NCBI GenBank assembly: GCA_024234165.1
Contig: JACKOP010000004.1
Coordinates: 162,501-226,500, forward strand
Direction: 5' to 3'
From: Pseudomonadales bacterium
GTDB lineage: Bacteria; Pseudomonadota; Gammaproteobacteria; Pseudomonadales; UBA5518
Length of the DNA stretch: 64,000 bases
Shown: piece by piece, positions 26,730-35,770 of the stretch
Layout of the letters: each line of letters starts with the position of its first letter
Position numbering within the stretch: the first letter of the stretch is position 1
Translations under genes and position numbers: made by a program
Notes under the pieces: generated by a model
What the model was told of the DNA's origin: nothing
Database searches by the model: none
What the model saw: the letters and a program-made list of their open reading frames with translations, nothing else

Positions 26730-29552
26730 TCAGGCATAGCGGCGTGTCTCGCCGGGGCCGTCGACGTTCTCCACGCAACGCGCGCAGAGCTCCGGGTGCC
26801 CGGCATGCGTACCCACATCGGGGCGATGGTGCCAGCAGCGCACGCACTTCGGCGCCGCCGACGGCTCCACGCGCAGCCTCAGCCCCGCAATCGCCGTTTC
26901 CACCGCATCGGCCGGGGCGTCGCCGCTCGACACGACACGCGCCTGCGAGGTGATGAACACGAAGCGCAACTCCTCACCCAGGCGTTCGAGCTGGCGTGCC
27001 AGCGCCGGATCGCACCACACGGTCACTTCTGCGCTCAGCCCGCTGCCGACCACGCCTTCGTTGCGACGGCGTTCCAGCTCGCGGTTGACCTCGTCCTTCA
27101 CCTGCATCAGCAACTGCCAGAAATCGCGCCCGAGCTCCGCCTCGGCAGGCAGCTCGACGAGCGCGTCGTACCACCGCACCGTGAACACCGACGCCGTGCG
27201 ATCTCCCGGCATGCAGCGCCAGATCTCGTCGGCCGTGAAGCTCAGGATCGGTGCGATCCAGCGCACCAGCGCCTCCAGCACATGGTACAGCGCCGTCTGC
27301 GCCGAACGGCGCGCACGGCTGTCGGTCTGCGTGGTGTACTGGCGATCCTTGATCACGTCGAGATAGAAGCCGCCGAGGTCGTTCACGCAGAAGTTGTGCA
27401 GCTTCTGGTAGATCAGGTGGAACTGATACGTGTCGTAGGCCGCGATGATCTCGCGCTGCAGCCGCGCCGAGCGATCCACCATCCAGCGATCGAGTGCGAG
27501 CAGCCCGTCGGCAGCGAGCAAATGCGAAGCCGGATCGAAACCGGCCAGGTTCGAGAGCAGAAAGCGCGCGGTGTTGCGGATGCGCCGGTAGGAATCGGCG
27601 GTACGTTTGAAGATCTCGTCGGAGACGGTCATCTCGGCGCGGTAATCGGTCGCTGCAACCCACAGACGCAGGATGTCGGCACCGAGCGTCTTCATCACCT
27701 GCTGCGGTGCGATCACGTTGCCGCGCGACTTCGACATCTTGTGCCCGGTCGCATCGACCGTGAAGCCGTGCGTGAGCACCGCCTTGTACGGCGCGCAACC
27801 GTGGATGCCGGCGGAAGTGAGCAGCGAGGACTGGAACCAGCCGCGGTGCTGATCCGAACCCTCGAGGTAGAGATCGGCAGGGAACGCGAGCTCGGGGCGG
27901 CGCGTCAGCACGCAGGCGTGCGTGACGCCGGAGTCGAACCACACGTCGAGGGTGTCGGTGATCTTCTCGTACTGCGCAGCTTCGTCACCGAGCAGCTCGG
28001 CGGGATCGGCCGCAAACCACGCGTCGATACCGCCCTGCTCGATGCGCAGCGCCACTTCCTCGATCAAATCGGCCGTGCGCGGATGCAGCACACCGCTCTG
28101 CCGGTGCACGAACAGTGCGATCGGCACGCCCCAGGTGCGCTGGCGCGAGATGCACCAGTCGGGGCGGCTCTCCAGCATGCCCTCCATGCGCGCCCTGCCC
28201 CACGCGGGTACGAATTCCACGCCGGTGATCGCATCGCGCGCGGTCACGAGCAGCGCGTTGGCGTCCATGCCGATGAACCACTGCGGCGTCGCGCGGAAGA
28301 TCACCGGGGACTTGTGGCGCCAGCAGTGCGGGTAACTGTGCTGGTACGGCACGTCATGCAGCAGCGCGCCGCGCTCACGCAGCAATTCGACGATCGTCGC
28401 GTTGGCCTTGAACACGTACTGGCCGGCCACGAACGGCGTGCCCTCGACGAACACACCCTGACCGTCGACCGGGTTCAGCGCTTCGATGCCGTAACCCTGG
28501 CAGACCAGGAAGTCGTCCATACCATGCGCGGGTGCCGTGTGCACGGCGCCGGTTCCCGCTTCGGTGGTCACGTGCAGCCCGAGGATCACCGGCACCTGGC
28601 GCTCGAGGAACGGGTGCTGCAGCAACTGGTGTTCGAGCGCACCGCCGGCACACTCACCGAAGCATTCGAAGGCATCGATGCCGCAGCGCGCGAGCACCTG
28701 GCGCGCCAGCGCCTCGGCCAGCACCAGGTATTCACCATTCGCCCCATCGCCCGTACGCACCAGCACATACGGCAGCGCCGGGTGCAGCGCAACCGCGAGG
28801 TTGGCCGGCAGCGTCCACGGCGTGGTGGTCCAGATCGGGATCGAAACGCGCGCACCGGCGTCGAGCTCGACGCCGAACGCACGCCCGACGCCGACCGGGT
28901 CGAGCGCGCGAAAACGCACATCGACCGCTGGCGACGTCTTCTCCTGGTACTCGACCTCGGCCTCCGCGAGCGCCGATCCGCAGTCCATGCACCAGTGCAC
29001 GGGCTTCACGCCCTTCAGCAGGTGGCCGTTGGCGACGATGCGCCCCAGCGCGCGCACGATGTCGGCCTCGAATGCGAAATCCATCGTGAGATAAGGGCGG
29101 TCCCATTCACCGAGCACGCCGAGACGGATGAAGTCCTCGCGCTGGCGCTGCACCTGGCTGCGGGCGTAGTCGCGGCAATGGGTGCGGAACTCGTGGTGGC
29201 TGATCTTCACGCCGGCCTTGCCGACCTTCTTCTCGACGTTCAGCTCGATCGGCAGGCCGTGGCAATCCCAGCCCGGAACGTAGGGGGCGTCGAAGCCATC
29301 CAGCGTGCGCGCCTTGACGATGATGTCCTTCAGGATCTTGTTCACCGCGTGCCCGATGTGGATCTCGCCGTTCGCGTACGGCGGTCCGTCGTGCAGGATG
29401 AACTTCGGCCGACCCGCGCGCGCTGCACGAATCTGCCCGTAGACGTCCTCGGCCTGCCAGCGTGCGAGCGTCTCCGGTTCCCGCGTCGCGAGGTTCGCCT
29501 TCATCGCGAATTCGGTCTGCGGAAGGTTCAGTGTGTGCTTGTAATCGCTCAT
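26730..29552 (-). CDS. ileS: Isoleucyl-tRNA synthetase
   Basis: Class Ia synthetase charging tRNA-Ile, with an editing domain. From ATG at 29552 the 940-residue protein begins MSDYKHTLNLPQTEFAMKANL, matching the E. coli start. The HIGH-type motif is PPYANGEIHIGHA, the KMSKS motif is GHKMSKSRG, the CP1 editing domain is intact, and a C-terminal zinc knuckle carries CVRCW and CARC. An upstream in-frame ATG at 29582 overlaps ribF and is rejected. Gene order ribF-ileS-lspA-ispH is conserved. Confidence 0.98.
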   Translation of the reverse strand: MSDYKHTLNLPQTEFAMKANLATREPETLARWQAEDVYGQIRAARAGRPKFILHDGPPYANGEIHIGHAVNKILKDIIVKARTLDGFDAPYVPGWDCHGLPIELNVEKKVGKAGVKISHHEFRTHCRDYARSQVQRQREDFIRLGVLGEWDRPYLTMDFAFEADIVRALGRIVANGHLLKGVKPVHWCMDCGSALAEAEVEYQEKTSPAVDVRFRALDPVGVGRAFGVELDAGARVSIPIWTTTPWTLPANLAVALHPALPYVLVRTGDGANGEYLVLAEALARQVLARCGIDAFECFGECAGGALEHQLLQHPFLERQVPVILGLHVTTEAGTGAVHTAPAHGMDDFLVCQGYGIEALNPVDGQGVFVEGTPFVAGQYVFKANATIVELLRERGALLHDVPYQHSYPHCWRHKSPVIFRATPQWFIGMDANALLVTARDAITGVEFVPAWGRARMEGMLESRPDWCISRQRTWGVPIALFVHRQSGVLHPRTADLIEEVALRIEQGGIDAWFAADPAELLGDEAAQYEKITDTLDVWFDSGVTHACVLTRRPELAFPADLYLEGSDQHRGWFQSSLLTSAGIHGCAPYKAVLTHGFTVDATGHKMSKSRGNVIAPQQVMKTLGADILRLWVAATDYRAEMTVSDEIFKRTADSYRRIRNTARFLLSNLAGFDPASHLLAADGLLALDRWMVDRSARLQREIIAAYDTYQFHLIYQKLHNFCVNDLGGFYLDVIKDRQYTTQTDSRARRSAQTALYHVLEALVRWIAPILSFTADEIWRCMPGDRTASVFTVRWYDALVELPAEAELGRDFWQLLMQVKDEVNRELERRRNEGVVGSGLSAEVTVWCDPALARQLERLGEELRFVFITSQARVVSSGDAPADAVETAIAGLRLRVEPSAAPKCVRCWHHRPDVGTHAGHPELCARCVENVDGPGETRRYA

Positions 29553-29569
29553 GGTTTCCGTTGCTTCCG

Positions 29570-30505
29570 TTAGGGGCTGCACGCAGCGAAATACGCGCGC
29601 GCCACCCCGATGTCGTCCGCGATGTTGTCGCGCAGCTCGTCCAGCGAGCCGAACTTGCGCTCCTCGCGCACCAGACGTCGAAAGATCACCTCGATCGTGC
29701 GTCCGTACAGGTTGCCGCTGAAATCGAGCAGGTGGGTCTCGAGATTCGCCCTGATACCGTCGCTGACCGTGGGTCGAGTGCCCACATTGGCCACGGCGGG
29801 CAGCAGTCGCCCGTCCATCCGGACCTCGACCACGTAGACCCCCGACAGCGGTGAGCGCAGGCGCCGCAACTCGATATTGGCGGTGGGCACACCGATGCTG
29901 CGTCCGATCTGCTGCCCGTAGACCACCTTGCCGAGCATGCTGTACGGGCGCCCCAGCATGCGTTCGGCGCTGGCGAAATCGCCCGCTGCAAGCACCGCAC
30001 GCAGGCGTGTGCTGCTGATCCGCTCGCCCTGCACCGCGACGGTACCGGTCGCCTCGACCTCGAAGCCGGCGTGCTCGCCCTCGCGGCGCAGCAGTTCGAC
30101 ATTGCCTTCGCGAGCGTGCCCGAAGCGCAGATCGTCACCGACCACCACGTGGCGCGCGCCAAGCCCGTGCACCAGCACGGTGTCGATGAACTCGTGTGCG
30201 GACAGCGTACTGAAGTCCCGGTCGAAGCGGATTCGCAGCAGGCGATGCACACCGAGCCCGGCGAGCACCCCGAACTTCTCGCGGAAGCTCATCAGGCGCG
30301 GCGGCGCCTGCAGCGGCGCAAAATACTCGCGTGGCAGCGGCTCGAACACGATCACGGTCGCGGGCAGCCCCCGCGTGCGCGAGCGTACCAGCAGATCGGC
30401 GATCACGGCCTGGTGACCCCGGTGTACGCCGTCGAAGGCACCGATCGTCACTACACTGCCACGATGGCGGTCGCGCAGGTTGTGCAACCCCCTGATCAGT
30501 TCCAA
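29570..30505 (-). CDS. ribF: Bifunctional riboflavin kinase / FAD synthetase
   Basis: Makes FMN and FAD from riboflavin. The N-terminal adenylyltransferase domain has VTIGAFDGVHRGHQAV (HxGH-type) and SSTRLR, and the C-terminal riboflavin kinase domain has GRSIGVPTANIE and LLDFSGNLYGR. I chose TTG at 30505: the protein then begins MELIRGLHNL like E. coli MKLIRGIHNL, and GGGAG lies seven bases upstream. An earlier in-frame codon adds 22 residues with no family match. The protein has 311 residues. Confidence 0.94.
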   Translation of the reverse strand: MELIRGLHNLRDRHRGSVVTIGAFDGVHRGHQAVIADLLVRSRTRGLPATVIVFEPLPREYFAPLQAPPRLMSFREKFGVLAGLGVHRLLRIRFDRDFSTLSAHEFIDTVLVHGLGARHVVVGDDLRFGHAREGNVELLRREGEHAGFEVEATGTVAVQGERISSTRLRAVLAAGDFASAERMLGRPYSMLGKVVYGQQIGRSIGVPTANIELRRLRSPLSGVYVVEVRMDGRLLPAVANVGTRPTVSDGIRANLETHLLDFSGNLYGRTIEVIFRRLVREERKFGSLDELRDNIADDIGVARAYFAACSP

Positions 30506-30583
30506 TGCGCCGCTCCCGCCCCGGGCTGGTGAATCGAGCGCGCGATTATAGCGCGGCATCCCGCCGCGCACGGCGCCTCTTCC

Positions 30584-30997
30584 TCAGTCGTGCTCGCGTC
30601 CCGCGCGGCTGATCTCGATCAACGCATTCAGTGCATCGGTCACGGTGAAGATGCCGAGGAACTCACCGTCGTCCTCGTTCACGATCACGCTGCCGATCTT
30701 GCGGTCCGACATCGTGAACGCCACCCGATCGAGGGGCATCGAAGCCGGTACCATCACCGGGTCGGTGGCCATGATGTCTGCCGCGCGCACCTGGAAGCGA
30801 TGTTCGGTACCCAGGCCCTGCGCCACGCGCACGTCGCGGTCACTGACCACACCCACCACCTTGCCGTCGCGCACGACCGGCAGATGGCGTACGCCACAGT
30901 CATGCATCATCTGGCGCAACTCGTCGATCGACTGTTCCTCCGTCGCCGTAACCGGGTTGGGCGTCGTGAACTCATCGACCGGCAGGTTCCATTTCAT
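30584..30997 (-). CDS. CBS-domain pair protein
   Basis: A 137-residue cytoplasmic protein made of two CBS repeats (about 20-65 and 80-130). CBS pairs usually bind adenosine nucleotides and regulate partners. Typical turns GVRHLPVVRDGKVVGVVSDRDV and IGSVIVNEDDGEFLGIFTVTDAL are visible. ATG at 30997 has GGAG ten bases upstream. It stands alone between ribF and the large REP array next to murJ. No partner domain is present, so the target is unknown. Confidence 0.85.
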   Translation of the reverse strand: MKWNLPVDEFTTPNPVTATEEQSIDELRQMMHDCGVRHLPVVRDGKVVGVVSDRDVRVAQGLGTEHRFQVRAADIMATDPVMVPASMPLDRVAFTMSDRKIGSVIVNEDDGEFLGIFTVTDALNALIEISRAGREHD

Positions 30998-31111
30998 CTC
31001 GTGATCTCTCCATGGCTGTACCTGCCTTGATCCGGCCGGCATGGGGTTTCAATTCACGACGATTATCGGTGCCCAACCGCGCCACTACAAGGCAAGCGCC
31101 CCAGAACGCCT

Positions 31112-31752
31112 GTCGGGTTGAAACCCGACCCACGTAGGTCGGCATTCATGCCGACTGTTGATGCACCCACCTGTCGGGTTGAAACCCGACCCACGTAGGT
31201 CGGCATTCATGCCGACAGGGTTGCCGCCACGACCGTCGGGTTGAAACCCGACCTACGTGGGTCGGCATTCATGCCGACGGGGTTGCCGCCACGGCCGTCG
31301 GGCTGAAGCCCGACCTACGTGGGTCGGCATTCATGCCGACGGAATTGCCACCACGACCGTCGGGTTGAAACCCGACCTACGTAGGTCGGCATTCATGCCG
31401 ACAGGGTTGCCGCCACGACCGTCGGGTTGAAACCCGACCTACGTGGGTCGGCATTCATGCCGACGGAGTTGCTGCCACGGCCGTCGGGTTGAAACCCGAC
31501 CTACGTGGGTCGGCATTCATGCCGACGGGGTTGCCGCCACGGCCGTCGGGCTGAAGCCCGACCTACGTGGGTCGGCATTCATGCCGACGGAATTGCCACC
31601 ATACCCGTCGGGCTGAAGCCCGACCTACGTGGGTCGGCATTCATGCCGACGGGGTTGCCGCCACGACCGTCGGGCTGAAACCCGACCTGCGTAGGTCGGC
31701 ATTCGTGCCGACGGGGTTGCCGCCACGGCCGTCGGGCTGAAGCCCGGCCTAC
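31112..31752. repeat. Tandem array of ten A/B REP pairs, 62-bp period
   Basis: Ten head-to-head units (inverted A palindrome, CCTACGTGGG or CCTACGTAGG, B palindrome) are separated by near-identical 18-base spacers of the type GGGGTTGCCGCCACGGCC. A half unit at the end forms the stop codon of murJ. Both stems of each pair show compensated variants (GGGTTGAAACCC / GGGCTGAAGCCC). This is the largest array in the window. Confidence 0.95.
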
Positions 31753-33344
31753 GGTCTTTGCAGCAACGAACGGATCCGCCCGCGTTCGGCCGGAAAAAGC
31801 AGCGCCAACGCAGCGAAGTAAACCACTACCCCGGCCGTACAGGCCGCGGTGAGGCGCAGCACACGCACTGGCCAGCCAAAGGCTGCAAGCTGCGACAGCC
31901 ACGGAAATGTCGCGACCAGAAGCGCACCCATCAGCGTTACCGCCACCAGCATCTTCGCCATATCGCGTCGCAAGCCAGGCTCGGGACGATACACCTCGCG
32001 CCGCAGCAGCCCGAGCAACAACAGCCCGGCGTTCAGATACGCCGCAAGCGTGGTCGCCAGCGACAGTCCCACGTGCCCTACCTGCCACAGATGGTGCAAC
32101 GGAATCACCAACAGCAGGTTCAACCCCATGTTCGCCACCATCGCCTTGATGCCGATGATGACCGGAGTGCGTGTGTCCTGACGCGAGTAATACGCGGTTG
32201 CCAGCACCTTGATCAGCATGAATGCAGGCAAACCCAGCGCCATCGCTGCAAGGCTCAGCGAAGCCATCGAAACATCGCGCTGGCTCATCGCGCCGTAGCC
32301 GAACAACGTATCCAGGATCGGCGCAGCAAGCAGCACCAGCGCAAGCGTGGCGGGAAGCGCGATCAGCAGGATCATCTTGATCGCCCAGTCGAGAGTGTGG
32401 CGGAACTCCTCGGGCGAGCGTGTCGAATACTCGCGCGACAGACCCGGCAGGATCACCGTTGCGATCGCGATGCCGAACACCCCGAGCGGAAGCTCCGTCA
32501 GGCGCTCGGCGTAGTACAGCCACGACACGCTGCCGGTAGGCAGGAACGAGGCCAACACGGTATCGATGAGCAGGTTGATCTGGCTCACCGACACGCCGAA
32601 CAGCGCCGGCAGCATCAGCTTCAGGATACGGCGCACGCCCGGATGACCGACCTCCAGACGCGGGCGCGGCAGCATCTGCAGCCGGGCAAGAAACGGCAAC
32701 TGGAACAGCAACTGGATCAGGCCGGCCATGAACACCGCCCAGGCAAGCGCAAACACCGGCTCCGCAAACCAGCGTGAAGCAACCAGCGCACCGGCTATCA
32801 GCGTCAGATTCAGGAACACCGGCGTCAACGCCGGCACCGCGAAGCGCGAATAGCTGTTCAGTACCGCACCGGCAAAGCCGGTCATCGAGATGAAGAACAG
32901 GTACGGGAACGTGATACGGATCATGCCCGCCGTGAGCGCCATCTTCTCGGGCATCTGCGTGAAGCCCGGCGCGAACACCAACGTCACTACCGGAGCGCCC
33001 ACCACCGCGAGCGCAATCACCGCCAGCAACGCTGCACCCAGCACACCGGATACGGCGTCGACCAGCCCCTTCACCTCCGCGACCGTGCGGGTGGCACGGT
33101 ATTCCGACAGCACCGGCACGAAGGCCTGCGAGAACGCACCCTCGGCGAACAGCCGGCGCAGGAACTGCGGGATGCGGAACGCGATGAAGAAGGCATCGGC
33201 ATTGGCAGCGGCGCCGAACATCGACGCGATCACCACGTCGCGCACCAGCCCGGCGACGCGCGAGATCATCGTCATCGCGCCGACCACGAGACTCGAGCGA
33301 AACAGTCGTCGTCCGGTGTTGGCACGCACGGCGGATTCATTCAC
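31749..33344 (-). CDS. murJ: Lipid II flippase MurJ (MviN)
   Basis: Polytopic membrane protein that moves lipid II across the inner membrane for peptidoglycan synthesis. From GTG at 33344 (GAGGG seven bases upstream) it has 531 residues and about 14 membrane helices. Family motifs are MTMISRVAGLVRDVVIASMFG, FFIAFRIPQFLRRLFAEGAFSQ and TEL..GVFGIAIATVILP. The start overlaps the end of thpR by 8 bases. A longer frame upstream runs through thpR and is rejected. The terminal Pro-TAG is part of the REP array. Confidence 0.96.
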   Translation of the reverse strand: MNESAVRANTGRRLFRSSLVVGAMTMISRVAGLVRDVVIASMFGAAANADAFFIAFRIPQFLRRLFAEGAFSQAFVPVLSEYRATRTVAEVKGLVDAVSGVLGAALLAVIALAVVGAPVVTLVFAPGFTQMPEKMALTAGMIRITFPYLFFISMTGFAGAVLNSYSRFAVPALTPVFLNLTLIAGALVASRWFAEPVFALAWAVFMAGLIQLLFQLPFLARLQMLPRPRLEVGHPGVRRILKLMLPALFGVSVSQINLLIDTVLASFLPTGSVSWLYYAERLTELPLGVFGIAIATVILPGLSREYSTRSPEEFRHTLDWAIKMILLIALPATLALVLLAAPILDTLFGYGAMSQRDVSMASLSLAAMALGLPAFMLIKVLATAYYSRQDTRTPVIIGIKAMVANMGLNLLLVIPLHHLWQVGHVGLSLATTLAAYLNAGLLLLGLLRREVYRPEPGLRRDMAKMLVAVTLMGALLVATFPWLSQLAAFGWPVRVLRLTAACTAGVVVYFAALALLFPAERGRIRSLLQRP

Positions 33345-33894
33345 TGCGAAGCCCTCGCCCACAGCGCTCGCGGAACAGGGGCCAGTAATGCCCGCCACGG
33401 CTCTCGTACAGCGTGACCGCCCGCGCCTCGCCGTCGAGCTCGAGCGCAAGGTCCGCAGGTTGCGTATCAGCCGGTCGGCCCTTCCAGCGCGCGAGGCTGA
33501 GGTGAGGACGGTAGGCACGGTGCTCGATCGCGAACCCCGCCTGCGCCAGCGTGAAGGCCAGCGGCGCATGCCAGCGCAGCAAAGGCTGCGGATCGTCAGG
33601 CAGAGCAGCCAGCACCCGCGGCTTGTGCGCATCCGGGAACGCACGCGCCGCCACCAACCGGTAACGCAGCGGCACCAACGTCGGCGTGACCGCCGCGACG
33701 CATTCGCGAATGCGCACGACCTCGTCGACGCGCACCTGCCCGAGGAACACCAGCGTCAGGTGGTAATCCTCGGGCGCGATCCAGCGCAGCGCAGGCGATG
33801 GAAAATGGGCCGCCAGCGCCGCGTGCAGCGCCACCAGCCGTGCCCGCAGCGCTGCGCCGGGATCGATCGCGAGAAAGCAGCGGATCAGGCCCAC
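33337..33894 (-). CDS. thpR: RNA 2',3'-cyclic phosphodiesterase (LigT/ThpR)
   Basis: 2H phosphoesterase of 185 residues that opens 2',3'-cyclic ends on RNA. Two HxTx-type motifs form the active site: HLTLVFLG and HLSLAR, in the usual spacing. It starts with GTG at 33894, giving MGLIRCFLAIDP, which matches the family N-terminus. It overlaps nudF by ten bases and murJ by eight, so nudF-thpR-murJ form one unit. Confidence 0.9.
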   Translation of the reverse strand: MGLIRCFLAIDPGAALRARLVALHAALAAHFPSPALRWIAPEDYHLTLVFLGQVRVDEVVRIRECVAAVTPTLVPLRYRLVAARAFPDAHKPRVLAALPDDPQPLLRWHAPLAFTLAQAGFAIEHRAYRPHLSLARWKGRPADTQPADLALELDGEARAVTLYESRGGHYWPLFRERCGRGLRSE

Positions 33895-34493
33895 GCGCGG
33901 CGAATTCCGTCACGCTCGAGGTGCAGCCACTGCAGCGCGATCAGCGTGTGCGCGTTGTCGAAACGCCCGTCGCGCTGCATTTCCACGAGTTTCGCGTACG
34001 GAATCACGTGCAGGCGGATGTCCTCGTGCTCATTTGCCATGCCGTGCAGCTCGCGCACACCATCCAGATTCACGCGGGCGCAGAACAGGTGGAAGTACTC
34101 GTCGGTACCACCGGGGCTGGAGTAATACCCCGCGACCGGCAGCAGTTCACGCACGATGCTGCCGGATTCCTCGGCCGTCTCGCGCACGGCGACCTCGGCC
34201 GGCGTCTCACCCGGTTCGACGAGGCCCGCAACCAGTTCGAGCAGCCACGGGCTGCCGGCGCGAAATGCCGCGCCTATGCGAAACTGCTCGACCATCCCGA
34301 CCGCGTCGAGCACGGGATCGTAAAGCAGTACTCCCACCGCCTCGCCGCGGCAGTGCAGCTCGCGGCTGACGACTTCCGACCACCCACCGGCGAAACGACG
34401 AAAACGCAGGCGGAACCGTTTCAGCTTCCAGAAGCCGCTCCAGACCGTCTTCTCGCCGACGAATTCGACGTCGTCGTGACCGAAGGGTCGCAT
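33885..34493 (-). CDS. nudF: ADP-ribose pyrophosphatase (Nudix hydrolase)
   Basis: Hydrolyses ADP-ribose to AMP and ribose-5-phosphate. The 202-residue protein carries a complete Nudix box, GLVEPGETPAEVAVRETAEE followed by SG, and the NudF-type segment YYSSPGGTDEYFHLF. ATG at 34493 has GGAG eight bases upstream, while GTG at 34502 overlaps pyrB and is less likely. It lies directly downstream of pyrB. Confidence 0.9.
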   Translation of the reverse strand: MRPFGHDDVEFVGEKTVWSGFWKLKRFRLRFRRFAGGWSEVVSRELHCRGEAVGVLLYDPVLDAVGMVEQFRIGAAFRAGSPWLLELVAGLVEPGETPAEVAVRETAEESGSIVRELLPVAGYYSSPGGTDEYFHLFCARVNLDGVRELHGMANEHEDIRLHVIPYAKLVEMQRDGRFDNAHTLIALQWLHLERDGIRRAWA

Positions 34494-34498
34494 AGGTC

Positions 34499-35518
34499 TC
34501 ACTCCGCGAAACGCTTGCCGGTATACCAGCTCACCGGCGATTCATGGCGACGCACCAGGTGAACCACGTCGAGCACCAGCGCGAACAGCGCCATGCGCAC
34601 CAGCACGCCGTTGTCGGTCTGGCGGAAGATCGCAAGGTTCGGGTTCTCGTTCAGATCGGGGTCGAGCTCGTTCGCTTCCGCACGCGAGTCGCGCGGCAGT
34701 GGATGCATGATGACCGTGTTCGGTTCGCAGAACTGCGTGTAGATCGCCTGGTTCAGCCGGTAGCGCCCGCGGAACAGGTTGGCTTCCTCACGACTCGTGA
34801 AGCGCTCCTCCTGGATCCGCGTCGAGTAGGCGATGTCGACGTGAGCGATCGACTGCTCCATCGCATCGGATTCGACCACGGTGTGACCGCGCGTGCGCAG
34901 GAACTCGACGATCTCGCCCGGCATGCGCAGCTCTGCCGGAGCGATGCACGTCAGGTGCACGCGTTCGAAGCACGCCAGCAGCTTCGACAGCGAATGCACG
35001 GTGCGGCCGAACCGCAGGTCGCCGATCATCGCGATGCGCAGGCCGTCGACGCTGCCGCCGCGATCGCGCATTTCCTTGCGGATCGTGTAGAGGTCGAGCA
35101 GCGCCTGCGTGGGATGTTCGTTCGCACCGTCACCGCCGTTGACCACCGGCACGCGGCTCGCTGCCGCGAACTCGGCGACCGAGCCTGCCACCGGATGGCG
35201 CATCGCGATGATGTCGCTGTAGCCGCTGATGACGCGCGCGGTGTCGTACAGCGATTCGCCCTTGGAGATGGCCGAACTCTCGAAGCCGGTGGTCTCGCGC
35301 ACGTCGCCGCCGAGCAGGTTGAAGGCACAGCCGAAGCTCACCCGTGTGCGCGTGCTCGGCTCGAAGAACATGTTGCCGAGAATCGCGCCTTCGAGCACCC
35401 GCGTGATGCGGTGGCGGTGCGCGTACGGCGCCATCGAGTCGGCGACGTCGAACACGCGTTCGATGTCGGCGCGCTCGAACCGTTCCACCGACAGAATGTG
35501 CGAACCCGCGAAATCCAT
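34499..35518 (-). CDS. pyrB: Aspartate carbamoyltransferase catalytic chain
   Basis: Forms carbamoyl-aspartate in pyrimidine synthesis. From ATG at 35518 the 339-residue protein has the carbamoyl-phosphate motif FFEPSTRTRVSF, the segment GDGANEHPTQALLDLYT and MHPLPRDSRAEANELD. No regulatory pyrI or inactive pyrC partner follows; nudF does. An upstream frame adds MPTHVGRASARQ, which is a translation of REP sequence, so the longer start is rejected. Confidence 0.95.
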   Translation of the reverse strand: MDFAGSHILSVERFERADIERVFDVADSMAPYAHRHRITRVLEGAILGNMFFEPSTRTRVSFGCAFNLLGGDVRETTGFESSAISKGESLYDTARVISGYSDIIAMRHPVAGSVAEFAAASRVPVVNGGDGANEHPTQALLDLYTIRKEMRDRGGSVDGLRIAMIGDLRFGRTVHSLSKLLACFERVHLTCIAPAELRMPGEIVEFLRTRGHTVVESDAMEQSIAHVDIAYSTRIQEERFTSREEANLFRGRYRLNQAIYTQFCEPNTVIMHPLPRDSRAEANELDPDLNENPNLAIFRQTDNGVLVRMALFALVLDVVHLVRRHESPVSWYTGKRFAE

Positions 35519-35556
35519 CTGCGCCTGTCTCCCCGTGTGTGTCCGAATCCGTACCT

Positions 35557-35770
35557 GTCGGGCTGAAGCCCGACCTACGTGGGTCGGCATTCATGCCGAC
35601 GGAATTACCGCCACGCCCTGTCGGGTTGAAACCCGACCCACGTGGGTCGGCATTCATGCCGACGGAATTACCGCCACGCCCTGTCGGGCTGAAGCCCGAC
35701 CCACGTGGGTCGGCATTCATGCCGACATATCACGCGCCGACGCATCCGTCGGGCTGAAGCCCGACCCACA
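35557..35770. repeat. REP cluster (A/B pairs) at the sbcB end
   Basis: Three A/B pairs and a terminal A palindrome lie between pyrB and sbcB. The last pair lies inside the sbcB reading frame and supplies its C-terminus and stop. Confidence 0.92.

Noticed and set aside
31112..31752. CRISPR-like regular repeat array
   Set aside because: The spacers are nearly identical to each other and the repeats are perfect double palindromes with compensated changes. No cas genes are present. These are REP pairs.
33345..33644. N-terminal extension of MurJ by 100 residues
   Set aside because: It overlaps thpR out of frame and has no membrane or family character. The GTG at 33344 has a good ribosome-binding site.
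35519..35590. Longer N-terminus for PyrB starting MPTHVGRASARQ
   Set aside because: The extra residues are REP translation. The B element contains an ATG that makes false starts. The MDFAGSHILSVERF start fits the family.
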